From Bordetella petrii (lineage in GTDB: Bacteria; Pseudomonadota; Gammaproteobacteria; Burkholderiales; Burkholderiaceae_B): a stretch of DNA of 64,000 nt. Below are positions 16,972-24,906 of the stretch, piece by piece. Numbering within the stretch: the first letter of the stretch is position 1; each line of letters opens with the position of its first letter. The notes beneath the pieces are model-generated. The model had not been told where the DNA came from and did no database searches. It was given only the letters and a program-made list of their open reading frames with translations. A program made the translations under genes and the position numbers. Location of the stretch: contig WMBV01000023.1 in NCBI GenBank assembly GCA_017745595.1, positions 1 through 64,000 on the forward strand. Direction: 5' to 3'.

Positions 16972-17883
16972 ATGTCCACCGCCTCGTCCCGCATTTCCGG
17001 TCCTACCGCTTACCCCGTCCTGTTGCTGCTGGTCGCTATGGTGTCCATGCAGGGCGGCGCGGCGCTGGCCAAAAGCCTGTTCCCCGAGGCGGGCGCGCCG
17101 GGCACGGCCGCCCTGCGGCTGCTGTTCTCGGCCCTGATGCTGCTGGCCTATTTCCGGCCCTGGCGCATCCGCCTGCCGGCTTCGGCCTGGCGCCTGGTGG
17201 TGGCATACGGGCTGTCGCTGGGCGCCATGAACCTGCTGTTCTACCTGTCCCTGCGCACCATCCCGCTGGGCATCGCCGTGGCGCTGGAATTCACCGGGCC
17301 GCTGGGGGTGGCGCTGCTGACGTCGCGCCGCCTGGCCGATTTCGCCTGGATCGCGCTGGCCGCGCTCGGCCTGCTGCTGCTGATGCCGCACGGCGCCGAC
17401 GTGCACACGCTGGATCCGGCCGGCATGGGCTATGCGCTGGCCGCCGGCCTGTGCTGGGCGCTGTACATCGTGTTCGGACGCCGCGCCGGCGTGCGCCACG
17501 GCACGCAAACCGTCGCCCTGGCCGCCACGGTGGCCGCGCTGGCGGTGCTGCCTTTCGGCCTGGCCCACGCCGGGCCGGCGCTGTTCGCGCCACAGCTGCT
17601 GCCCCTGGCGATAGGCGTGGCGGTCCTGTCCAGCGCCCTGCCCTATGCGCTGGAAATCACCGTGCTGGCGCGCATGCCGGTGCGCGTGTTCGGCACCTTG
17701 CTCAGCCTCGAGCCGGTATTCGCGGCCTGGTCCGGCCTGCTGTTCCTGGGCGAAACCCTGACCTTGCTACAGTGGGCCGCGGTGGCCGCCATCGTGGCGG
17801 CCTCGGCGGGCATCACGGCGGGCGGCGGCAAGCGCGGCCGGCCCGCGCCGCGCAAGGCGGCCGCGCCCGGCAAGGCCCCGTAG
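16972..17883 (+). CDS. EamA-family exporter, RhtA-like
   Basis: 303 residues with ten predicted membrane helices and two EamA repeats. The segments SMQGGAALAKSLFP, FYLSLRTIPLGIAVALEFTGPL and LPYALEITVLARMPVRVFGTLLSLEP are typical of the RhtA threonine/homoserine exporter branch, so amino-acid efflux is likely. The basic tail (GGGKRGRPAPRKAAAPGKAP) is cytoplasmic. Start 16972 is preferred over the far-upstream ATG at 16570, which would read through the divergent chromate transporter gene. The SDR-like gene follows 59 bases downstream on the same strand. Confidence 0.87.
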   Translation: MSTASSRISGPTAYPVLLLLVAMVSMQGGAALAKSLFPEAGAPGTAALRLLFSALMLLAYFRPWRIRLPASAWRLVVAYGLSLGAMNLLFYLSLRTIPLGIAVALEFTGPLGVALLTSRRLADFAWIALAALGLLLLMPHGADVHTLDPAGMGYALAAGLCWALYIVFGRRAGVRHGTQTVALAATVAALAVLPFGLAHAGPALFAPQLLPLAIGVAVLSSALPYALEITVLARMPVRVFGTLLSLEPVFAAWSGLLFLGETLTLLQWAAVAAIVAASAGITAGGGKRGRPAPRKAAAPGKAP

Positions 17884-17942
17884 CGGCGGGTTTATGATGA
17901 GGCGGCATCCCCGTGCCACCGCTTACTGCAAAGGAAATCCAC

Positions 17943-18647
17943 GTGTCCACTGAAAAAGTCGCATTGATCACCGCCGGCGGCAGCGGCATGGGCGCCGCCG
18001 CCGCGCGCAAGCTGGCCCAAGACGGCTTCCGCGTCGCCATTCTGTCCTCGTCCGGCAAAGGCGAGCAACTGGCGGGCGAACTCGGCGGCCTGGGCATCAC
18101 CGGCTCGAACCTGCGGCCCGAGGACATCGCCCGGCTGGTGGATAGCGCCATGCAGCGCTGGGGCCGCATCGACGCGGTGGTCAACAGCGCCGGGCATGGC
18201 CCCAAGGGCAAGCTGCTCGACATCAGCGATGCCGACTGGCACCTGGGCATGGACTACTACTTGATGAACGTGGTGCGCATCACGCGGCTGGTGGCGCCCA
18301 TCATGCGGCGGCAACGCGGCGGCTCGATCGTCAATATTTCCACCTACGCCACCTTCGAGCCCGAGGCGCTGTTTCCCACGTCGGGCGTGTTCCGCGCCGG
18401 CCTGGCCGCCTTCGCCAAGGTATTCGCCGACGAATACGCGCCCGACAACGTGCGCATGAACAATGTGCTGCCGGGCTTCATCGACAGCCTGCCCGAAAAA
18501 GACGACCGCCGCCGGCGCATCCCCATGGGTCGCTACGGCCGCGCCGACGAAGTGGCCGAGCTGATCGCCTTTCTGGCGTCGGACAAGGCGGGCTATATCA
18601 CCGGGCAGAACCTGCGCATCGATGGCGGGATCACGCGCTCTGTGTAG
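17943..18647 (+). CDS. SDR-fold protein lacking the YxxxK catalytic pair
   Basis: 234 residues from a GTG start behind AAGGAAAT. It has the Rossmann glycine motif ITAGGSGMG, the SAGHG segment replacing NNAG, and the SDR C-terminus LASDKAGYITGQNLRIDGG. At the position of the catalytic YxxxK it reads FPTSGVFRAGLAAF, so both the tyrosine and the lysine are absent while the SxxxR-type helix is kept. It is therefore a degenerate or mechanistically different dehydrogenase. An in-frame ATG at 17913 is a less likely start. It is followed by a palindromic repeat cluster. Confidence 0.85.
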   Translation: MSTEKVALITAGGSGMGAAAARKLAQDGFRVAILSSSGKGEQLAGELGGLGITGSNLRPEDIARLVDSAMQRWGRIDAVVNSAGHGPKGKLLDISDADWHLGMDYYLMNVVRITRLVAPIMRRQRGGSIVNISTYATFEPEALFPTSGVFRAGLAAFAKVFADEYAPDNVRMNNVLPGFIDSLPEKDDRRRRIPMGRYGRADEVAELIAFLASDKAGYITGQNLRIDGGITRSV

Positions 18648-18667
18648 GCGGGGCCGCTGCTGGTTTC

Positions 18668-18793
18668 GGTGTCTGACACCCTGCGGGAGTCAGACACCTG
18701 GCCTCGACGGGTGTCAGGCTCCCGACAGGGTGCCTGACACCGATCTGGGCCGCTCCGTCGGTGTCTGACACCCTGTCGGGAGTCAGACACCTG
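18668..18793. repeat. Palindromic intergenic repeat cluster (3 units) in convergent gap
   Basis: Units at 18668-18700, 18710-18741 and 18760-18793, alternating TGAC-type, GGC-type and TGAC-type arms. The cluster fills most of the 183-base gap between the SDR-like gene and the convergent anti-sigma gene. Confidence 0.93.
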
Positions 18794-18830
18794 GCCTGAT
18801 CCGCCCGCCGCTCGGGCGCCGCGCCTTGCC

Positions 18831-19655
18831 TCAACCGGCCGGCGCGACCTCGAGTTGCCGGTAGACTTCGGTCGCGATCCGCATCAGTTCGCTGCGCTCG
18901 ACTTCGCCCGACAGGGCGTAACCATAGCGGCCGTCGACCCAATAGAACACCCGCACCGGGCCTTCCTGCGCGAACTGGAAGGCGGTCTTGTCTCCGGCGG
19001 CCTCGCGGGTCACGTACAGGGTCAGGCGCCGGCCTTCGGCCGAGGCATACATGAACTGGGCCACCGGGCCCTGTCCGCCCGGCAGCAGCCGTCCGCCCAC
19101 CAGCGCATAGCCCGCCTGCGCCAGCACGGGCACCTGCAGCGGCGCGCCCAGGCGCTTGGTCAGCCAGGTCACCAGCGCCTGTTCCTGGTCGGCGCCGATC
19201 TCGACCGGGCGCCGCGCGTCGGCGGCATAGACGGCATGGGCAATGGCGGCGCGGTGCGCGAAGGCGGCCTCGCCGGAGGCCGCCCGCGCGGGCACCGCGG
19301 CGCCGGGCCGATGGGCATCGACGGCGCCCCGCACGAACCAGGCCGCCACGGCGCTGCACACCGCCAGCGCCAGCGTCGCGGCCAGCGCGGCCCAGCGGCG
19401 CGGCGCGGCTGGCGGCGCCAGCGGCAGGCGCAGCGGCAAGGGTTCGTCGGCCACCGGCGCCAGCCATTCGCGCAGCAGCCGGTTCTGTTCGCGCCAGGCC
19501 TGCACGCGCTCGTGCGCCTGGGGGTGCTGCCGCAGGAAGGCGGCGATCTCGGCGGCGCGCTCCGGCGGCAACTGGCGGTCGACATAAGCATGCAAGTCCG
19601 CCTCGGTCACGGGGGGGCCGGCGCCCGGCACGGAATGCAGGATCTGGTCGCTCAT
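18831..19655 (-). CDS. Membrane anti-sigma factor (partner of the ECF sigma at 19657)
   Basis: 274 residues. The N-terminal ~75 residues (VTEADLHAYVDRQLPPERAA, then HPQAHERVQAWREQN) match the anti-sigma domain of RsiW/ChrR-like factors, although no HxxxCxxC zinc motif is present. One membrane helix follows (about residues 92-110, WAALAATLALAVCSAVAAWF), then a ~160-residue periplasmic domain with GYALVGGRLLPG and VFYWVDGRYGYALSG, typical of this class. It would hold the sigma factor at the membrane until a periplasmic signal. It starts one base after the sigma stop codon, so the two are coupled. Confidence 0.88.
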   Translation of the reverse strand: MSDQILHSVPGAGPPVTEADLHAYVDRQLPPERAAEIAAFLRQHPQAHERVQAWREQNRLLREWLAPVADEPLPLRLPLAPPAAPRRWAALAATLALAVCSAVAAWFVRGAVDAHRPGAAVPARAASGEAAFAHRAAIAHAVYAADARRPVEIGADQEQALVTWLTKRLGAPLQVPVLAQAGYALVGGRLLPGGQGPVAQFMYASAEGRRLTLYVTREAAGDKTAFQFAQEGPVRVFYWVDGRYGYALSGEVERSELMRIATEVYRQLEVAPAG

Positions 19656-19656
19656 A

Positions 19657-20172
19657 TTATTTGACCCGATGCAGGGTGGACACCGCCGCCGGGCGCGCCC
19701 GCAGCAGCGCGTCCAGGCGCTCGCGCGCGCGCGACAGACGCGACATGACCGTACCCACCGGCACGCCCAATGCCAGCGCCGCTTCGCGGTAGCTGAACTC
19801 TTCGACGCCCACCAGCAGGATCACCGCGCGCAAATCGGGCGGCAGCTGCAGCAGGCAGCGGTCCAGGTCGCGCACTTCCAGGGCGTCGGCCTGGGTGGGC
19901 CGCACGGCGATCTCGGGCAGGTCGGCGTCGGCCCGCGCATCGGCCTGGCGGCGCTGCGCGCGCACCGTATCGATGAACTGGTTGTGCATGATGCCGAACA
20001 TCCAGGCCCGCAGCTCGCCGCGACGCTGCCAGCGCGAAAAGCGGCTCCAGGCCCGTTCCAGCGTATCTTGCACCAGGTCGTCGGCGCGCTCGGGGTCGCC
20101 CGTCAGCCCGCGAGCATAGCGCCGCAGGCTGGGAATGCAGGCGACAATCGCCGCCTCGTCTTCAGCGCGCAT
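19657..20172 (-). CDS. ECF-type RNA polymerase sigma factor
   Basis: 171 residues. Region 2 covers about residues 12-80 (LRRYARGLTGDPERADDLVQDTLERAW with FGIMHNQFIDTVR) and region 4 about 105-160 (LDRCLLQLPPDLRAVILLVGVEEFSYREAALALGVPVGTVMSRLSRAR). These are the standard ECF helices that bind the -10 and -35 elements. Regions 1 and 3 are absent, as expected. The order COG4315 protein, sigma, anti-sigma on one strand suggests autoregulation and a periplasmic stress or oxidative signal, but no target promoter consensus can be derived from one copy. Confidence 0.93.
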   Translation of the reverse strand: MRAEDEAAIVACIPSLRRYARGLTGDPERADDLVQDTLERAWSRFSRWQRRGELRAWMFGIMHNQFIDTVRAQRRQADARADADLPEIAVRPTQADALEVRDLDRCLLQLPPDLRAVILLVGVEEFSYREAALALGVPVGTVMSRLSRARERLDALLRARPAAVSTLHRVK

Positions 20173-20188
20173 GCAACTGCCGCGTCAA

Positions 20189-20569
20189 TCAGGGGCTGAC
20201 CACATGCCAGACGTTCTTGACGTTGTCGCCCTGCTTGTCGCCCGGCTTGGCATCCTTGACGAACAGGTACAGCGGCTTGCCCCGGAACGCCCACTGCCTG
20301 GCGCCGTCGTCGCGCGTGATGACGCTGTAGTCGCCGTCCGGCTTGGCGTCGGCCGCGGCCGCCAGCGGCGGCCAGGCCTTGGCGCACTTGTCGTTGCAGG
20401 CGCTCTTGCCGGCGCTGTCATTGTCGAAGGTGTACAGCGTCATGCCGGCCTGGTCGGTCAGTACGCCGTCTTGCGTCTTGACGGGCGCCTGGGCATGGGC
20501 GGCGGCGGCGAACAGGGCGCACGCGGCCAACAGGCCGGCGCGGTGAACCGTGGCAACAGAGGTAGTCAT
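20189..20569 (-). CDS. Secreted COG4315-type protein (Yx(FWY)xxD repeat)
   Basis: 126 residues. A signal peptide covers about residues 1-28 and ends in AAAHA. The mature part has two copies of the secreted-repeat motif: MTLYTFDNDSAGKSACNDKC near residue 45 and KPLYLFVKDAKPGDKQGD near residue 100, plus the paired cysteines of the first copy. Such proteins are commonly encoded beside ECF sigma/anti-sigma pairs. Function is unknown; a redox or metal role in the periplasm is only inferred. The start at 20569 follows a short leader region at 20570-20669. Confidence 0.85.
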   Translation of the reverse strand: MTTSVATVHRAGLLAACALFAAAAHAQAPVKTQDGVLTDQAGMTLYTFDNDSAGKSACNDKCAKAWPPLAAAADAKPDGDYSVITRDDGARQWAFRGKPLYLFVKDAKPGDKQGDNVKNVWHVVSP

Positions 20570-20669
20570 GATGGGCTCCAGAAAAGGGATACAGCACACT
20601 ACAGACGTCTGTCGCTACCGGTTTATTCCCTGCCGCCCGGCCGGCCCCGCCATTTGGGCCCGGCGCAGC

Positions 20670-21152
20670 TCAGTCGCGGAAATTCTGGTACTGCAGCGGC
20701 AGGTCGACGTCGGTCTTGCGCAGCAAGGCGATGGCCTCTTGCAGGTCGTCGCGCTTCTTGCCGCTGACGCGCAGCTTGTCGCCGTTGATCTGGCTTTCGA
20801 CCTTGAGCTTGGCCCCCTTGATGGCGGCGATGAGCTTCTTGGCGACCGGCTGCTCGATGCCCTGCCGCACGGTAATTTTCTGGCGCGCGCCGCCCAGGTT
20901 TTCGAGCGGATCGGCCACGTCGAGGCAGCGCACGTCGATGCCGCGCGCCGACAGCCGGCCGCGCAGGATGTCGAGCATCTGCTTCAGCTGGAAGGCGCTG
21001 GGCGCGACCTGGGTCACCACGAAGCCTTCGAGTTCGAACTTGGCATCGGACCCTTTGAAGTCGAAACGGGTGGCCAGCTCGCGGTTGGCCTGGTCGACCG
21101 CGTTGCTGAGTTCGTGTTTGTCCACTTCGGAAACCACGTCGAAACTGGGCAT
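20670..21152 (-). CDS. YajQ-family nucleotide-binding protein
   Basis: 160 residues, the family's exact size. It begins MPSFDVVSEVDKHELSNAVD and contains RFDFKGSDAKFEL, IKGAKLKVESQINGDKLRVSGKKRDDLQ and the C-terminal DLPLQYQNFRD, all hallmark YajQ segments. Some members bind cyclic di-GMP and act with LysR-type regulators; others were linked to temperature-sensitive growth or tRNA/nucleotide binding. Cytoplasmic, monocistronic. Confidence 0.95.
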   Translation of the reverse strand: MPSFDVVSEVDKHELSNAVDQANRELATRFDFKGSDAKFELEGFVVTQVAPSAFQLKQMLDILRGRLSARGIDVRCLDVADPLENLGGARQKITVRQGIEQPVAKKLIAAIKGAKLKVESQINGDKLRVSGKKRDDLQEAIALLRKTDVDLPLQYQNFRD

Positions 21153-21303
21153 GGCTGCAACCTAAGAAAAAAGTCAATCAACGGCGGCCTGCGCGCCGCC
21201 GGCGCGCTATAGAGTTTATGTCGTTTTGCGGATTGCGGGCCAGGCGGCGATATGATGCGGCAGGGACGGCCCCCTTTCGGCGCCGCATTACCGGAAATGC
21301 CCC

Positions 21304-21771
21304 ATGTTCTATAGCATTTTGAAGTTCGCCCACCTGCTGGCCATTATCTTGTGGGTCGGCGGCATGATTTTCGCGTACTGTTTCTTGCGGCCGGCCGCCG
21401 CCACGCTGGCGCCGCCGCAACGGCTGCCCTTGATGCGCGAGGTGCTGGGCCGCTTCCTGAATGCCGTGCTGTGGTCGGTGGCGGTGGCCCTGGCCAGCGG
21501 CGCCTGGATGATAGGCCGTTCGGCCCGCCAGGCCGCCGAATCGGGCGGCAGTTTCCACATGCCGCTGGCCTGGACGGCCATGGCCACGCTGGGCGTGGTC
21601 ATGGCCGCCATTTTCGGCCACATCCGCTTTGCCCTGTATCCGCGCCTGGCCGGCGCGGTGCAGGCCGGCCAGTGGCCCGCCGCCGGCGCCGCCATGGGGT
21701 CCATCAAGACCTGGGTGGCGGTCAACCTGCTGCTGGGCGTACTGGCCGTGGCGGTCGTCGTGCTGGGCTGA
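21304..21771 (+). CDS. CopD-like four-helix membrane protein
   Basis: 155 residues with four transmembrane helices. The N-terminus FYSILKFAHLLAIILWVGGM carries the histidine and glycine pattern of the CopD/YjbE-like membrane proteins (a histidine in helix 1 and another near FGHIRFALYPRL) that may bind copper or haem. There is no cop operon nearby, so the role is uncertain. Only 10 bases separate it from the convergent Bug protein gene. Confidence 0.75.
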   Translation: MFYSILKFAHLLAIILWVGGMIFAYCFLRPAAATLAPPQRLPLMREVLGRFLNAVLWSVAVALASGAWMIGRSARQAAESGGSFHMPLAWTAMATLGVVMAAIFGHIRFALYPRLAGAVQAGQWPAAGAAMGSIKTWVAVNLLLGVLAVAVVVLG

Positions 21772-21781
21772 AGCCCGGCCG

Positions 21782-22768
21782 TCAGTCGATGGCCGCGCCG
21801 GCGGTACGCACGACCTTGCCCAGGCGTTCGTATTCTTCCGCGCCGAACTCGGCGGTTTCCTGCCGCGACGTGGGGGCCGGGATGGCGCCGCGCGATTCCA
21901 GCGCCTGGCGCACTTCCGGGCGCTGCAGGGTGCGGTGCACGGCGGCGTTCAAGGCATCCAGGACCTGCGGCGGCGTACCCTTCGGCGCATACAGGCCGTC
22001 CCAGGCAAAGAACCCATAGCCCTTGACGCCGCTTTCATCGATGGTGGGAATGGCGGGATGCGACGCCACGCGCTCCGGCGTGGTCACGGCCAGCGCGCGC
22101 AGCTTGCCGGCGTCGATCTGGCCCGCCACGTTGGGCATGACGTCGATCAGGAAGGAAATGCGGCCGCCCAGCAGGTCGGTCATGGCGGCGGCGCCTCCCT
22201 TATACGGGATGTGCATCACGTCCACGCCGGCCATCTGCTTGAGCAGCTCACAGGCCAGGTGCGAAGACGTTCCGTTGCCGGCCGAGCCACAGGTGAGCTC
22301 GCCCGGGTGCTGCTTGGCATAGTCCAGCAATTGCTGCAGCGACTGGAAGCGCTGTTCTTCGCCGTTGACCACCAGCACCGCGGCAATCGTGGTGAAACGG
22401 GAAATGGGCTCGAAGTTCTGCGGCGTATAGCCCGGCGTCTTGTACAGCCAATGATTGGTGGCCTGCGTGCCGTTGGTGCCGTAGGTCAGCGTATAGCCGT
22501 CGGGCGTGGCGCGCGCGCCGATGGCGGTGCCGATGTTGCCGCCCGCGCCCGGCCGGTTTTCGATCACGATGGGCTGGCCCAGCTCGCGGCTCAGCGGATC
22601 GGCGACCAGGCGCGCCAGGGTGTCGCCGCCGCCGCCCGCGGCGAAGGGCACGATCAAAGTCAGGGGGTGAGTGAAGGTGGCGTCGGCGTGGGCCGGGCCG
22701 GCCGCCACCACGGTGGCGGCGGCCATCAGGCCCGCCAGCAAATGCCTGAAGGCGTTTGGGGTGTTCAT
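21782..22768 (-). CDS. Bug-type (TctC) periplasmic solute-binding protein
   Basis: 328 residues. Signal peptide of about 26 residues (LAGLMAAATVVAAGPAHA). The Bug family signature FTHPLTLIVPFAAGGGGDTLARLV with the following LGQPIVIENRPGAGG is complete, as is the NYGTNGTQATNHWLYK loop that forms the pocket. Bug proteins bind small carboxylates or aromatic acids; here no TctA/TctB membrane genes are adjacent, the usual orphan situation in Bordetella. Its place at the end of the Rieske oxygenase cluster suggests capture of that cluster's substrate or a sensing role. A 134-base gap separates it from the SnoaL-like gene, so it may have its own promoter. Confidence 0.92.
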   Translation of the reverse strand: MNTPNAFRHLLAGLMAAATVVAAGPAHADATFTHPLTLIVPFAAGGGGDTLARLVADPLSRELGQPIVIENRPGAGGNIGTAIGARATPDGYTLTYGTNGTQATNHWLYKTPGYTPQNFEPISRFTTIAAVLVVNGEEQRFQSLQQLLDYAKQHPGELTCGSAGNGTSSHLACELLKQMAGVDVMHIPYKGGAAAMTDLLGGRISFLIDVMPNVAGQIDAGKLRALAVTTPERVASHPAIPTIDESGVKGYGFFAWDGLYAPKGTPPQVLDALNAAVHRTLQRPEVRQALESRGAIPAPTSRQETAEFGAEEYERLGKVVRTAGAAID

Positions 22769-22902
22769 GGTTGTCTCCTGTTTACGAGATCGACATCGAG
22801 GTTTTGCTTGCTGCAGGTGCGAGCCACCCGGCAGCGTTCGTTATGTTCTGTACTGCGGTACTGCAATGCGCCGGGCCGCCGGGCATGCGCGGCCCGGCCG
22901 GG

Positions 22903-23328
22903 TCATTCGGGCGGCAAGTGGCGGCGGCTTTGTTTGTCGGCCAGGCGCCAGCCCTGCGGGGTGCGCACCAGCGCATCGCGGCAATCGCGGATGGCCACCA
23001 GCCGCGGCGCCCCGGGCGCGCCCTCTTGGGCCACGCTTTCGTAGGCCGTCAGGAAATAGCCCAGCTCGGCGCGCCCGGCGGTCGCCTCGATCAGCCTGAT
23101 GTTGGTGATCACATGGCAGGTCGTGCGGCCGGCGGGACGCGCCTCCAGGGCCTGCAACACCGCCTGCGGGCCGCGCAGGGCCTTGCCCTGCCGCAGCCAG
23201 ACGCCGTCTTCGGCCATCAGCGCGGCCACTTCTGCATGGCGGCGCGTATCCAGGGCGTGGAAAAACGCCAGGATCACTGCCTCGCAGGCGGCCTTGACGG
23301 CCGCCGTATCGTTGTCTTGCTCCATCAT
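22903..23328 (-). CDS. SnoaL/NTF2-like small protein in the Rieske oxygenase cluster
   Basis: 141 residues with an NTF2-type cone fold by sequence pattern: VILAFFHALDTRRHAEVAALMAEDGVWLRQG, then the strand-rich half ending GWRLADKQSRRH. This fold is shared by Rieske oxygenase beta subunits and by small isomerases and lyases. It may be an accessory beta-like subunit, an isomerase acting on the ring-cleavage product, or have another role; the sequence does not decide. It lies 14 bases after the reductase gene, in the same operon. An ATG one codon downstream (23325) is equally possible. Confidence 0.75.
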   Translation of the reverse strand: MMEQDNDTAAVKAACEAVILAFFHALDTRRHAEVAALMAEDGVWLRQGKALRGPQAVLQALEARPAGRTTCHVITNIRLIEATAGRAELGYFLTAYESVAQEGAPGAPRLVAIRDCRDALVRTPQGWRLADKQSRRHLPPE

Positions 23329-23342
23329 GGTTCCTTGTCTGT

Positions 23343-24587
23343 TCAGGCCGCCGCCGTGGCGGGGCGGCACTCGGCGGCGGCCAGCGGGGTGTCCGGCCGC
23401 GCCAGCAACGCGGGGTCCAGCCGGGCCCGCTGGGCCACCCATTTGCGCAATTGGCGGAAATCGCGGCCGGCATTGATCGCCACCCCCGCCACCGCGCGGC
23501 CTTCGTCATCCAGCGCCACCGACAGCAGGCCCCGCTGTGCCGGTAACGGCCGCAGCGCCTCGCCGGCGACCCGCGGCAGGAAGCCCGCGCTCTGGATCAT
23601 CGTGTCGTACTGTTCCGACCATACGGCGCCCGACGGCACATACGGCTCTTCCGAGCCCAGCGCGGCCCGCGCCGCCGCCGCGCCCTGGTCCTGCGCGTTC
23701 TGCCAGGACTCGAGCCGCAGCGGCCGGCCGGCGGCCGCCACCTGCATCACGGCCACGTCGCCCGCCGCATACACATCGGGCGCCGAAGTGCGGCAATAGG
23801 CGTCCACCACCACCCCGCCGTCGCATGCCAGGCCGGCGGCGCGGGCCAGTTCGTCATTGGCCTGCAGGCCCACTCCCAGCACCACGGCGTCCGCCTCGAT
23901 GGCCGGCCCATTCGACAGCGCCAGGGCCAGGCCGTTCGCGCCGCCCGCAATACTATGCAGGCCGGCGTCCAGCCGCAAGGCCACGCCCTGTTCGCGATGC
24001 AGGTCCGCCAGCCAGGCCGACACGCCCGGCATGACGCTGCGGGCGCACAGCCGCTCGCCCTGCTCGACCACGGTGACCTGGCAGCCCATTTGCCGCGCGG
24101 TGGCCGCCACTTCCAGGCCGATCCAGCCGCCGCCCACCACCGCCAGGCGCTTGCCTTGCCCCAGCGCCTGCCGCAGGCGCAGCGCGTCGTCGCGGGTGCG
24201 CAGGACATGGACGCCGGGCAGCGTCGCCCCGGGCACGCCGGGCACCCGCGCGCGCCCGCCGCAGCACAGCAGCAGCCGGTCGTAGGCCAGGTCCTGGCCG
24301 TCGGCGGTGCGCACGCGCTTCACGTCCAGGCGCAATTCGCGCGCCGCCACGCCCGGACGGAAATCGATGTCCAGTTCGCGCAGCTGTTGCGCGGAAAAAA
24401 GCTTGGTCGTCTCGGGCGCCGCCGTGCCGGCCAGCACGGCCTTGCTGAGCGGCGGGCGTTCATACGGGGCATGAGGCTCGGCGCCCAGCAGCACCACGCG
24501 GCCGCCATAGCCGGCGTCGCGCAGCGTGCGCGCGGCCCAGCCGCCGGCCTGGCCCGCCCCCACGATGACAATGGCGCCGGCGTTCAT
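23343..24587 (-). CDS. FAD/NAD(P)-dependent ferredoxin reductase of the Rieske oxygenase
   Basis: 414 residues. FAD-binding IVGAGQAGGWAARTLRDAG at the N-terminus, the YERPPLSKAVL segment, NAD-binding VVGGGWIGLEVAATARQMG near residue 150, and the DVYAAGDVA motif near residue 268 are those of the BphA4/RodA-type oxygenase reductases. It passes electrons from NADH to the [2Fe-2S] ferredoxin encoded just upstream, which it overlaps by four bases. With the ferredoxin and the alpha/beta oxygenase it completes a three-component class of dioxygenase. Confidence 0.93.
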   Translation of the reverse strand: MNAGAIVIVGAGQAGGWAARTLRDAGYGGRVVLLGAEPHAPYERPPLSKAVLAGTAAPETTKLFSAQQLRELDIDFRPGVAARELRLDVKRVRTADGQDLAYDRLLLCCGGRARVPGVPGATLPGVHVLRTRDDALRLRQALGQGKRLAVVGGGWIGLEVAATARQMGCQVTVVEQGERLCARSVMPGVSAWLADLHREQGVALRLDAGLHSIAGGANGLALALSNGPAIEADAVVLGVGLQANDELARAAGLACDGGVVVDAYCRTSAPDVYAAGDVAVMQVAAAGRPLRLESWQNAQDQGAAAARAALGSEEPYVPSGAVWSEQYDTMIQSAGFLPRVAGEALRPLPAQRGLLSVALDDEGRAVAGVAINAGRDFRQLRKWVAQRARLDPALLARPDTPLAAAECRPATAAA

Positions 24588-24904
24588 GCTGGCTGGGCCC
24601 GCAGCAAGATCGTGTCGCCCTCGACCTTCACGTCATAGCATTTCAGGTCGGTGGTCACGGGCGGGCATTGCGGCTTGCCGCTACGGATGTCGAACACCCC
24701 CTGGTGCAGCGGGCATTCGATGGTGCCGTCTTCCAGGTAGCCTTCGGCCAGGCTGGCATTGCCATGCGGACAGCGGTCCTGCGTGGCGCAGATCTCGCCT
24801 TCCACGTTGTACAGGCAGACGGCTTCGCCATCCAGCGTGACGCGCAGCGTATGCGTGTCGGGCGAGATGTCCTTCACCACCGCCACGGGTTTCCAGGTAT
24901 CCAT
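24584..24904 (-). CDS. Rieske-type [2Fe-2S] ferredoxin
   Basis: 106 residues. The Rieske cluster ligands are C45, H47, C64 and H67 in CPHGNASL and CPLHQGVFD. Length and motif fit the soluble Rieske ferredoxins of multicomponent dioxygenases, which shuttle one electron at a time between the flavin reductase and the oxygenase. It starts two bases after the alpha-subunit stop and overlaps the reductase start by four. Confidence 0.95.
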   Translation of the reverse strand: MDTWKPVAVVKDISPDTHTLRVTLDGEAVCLYNVEGEICATQDRCPHGNASLAEGYLEDGTIECPLHQGVFDIRSGKPQCPPVTTDLKCYDVKVEGDTILLRAQPA

Positions 24905-24906
24905 GG

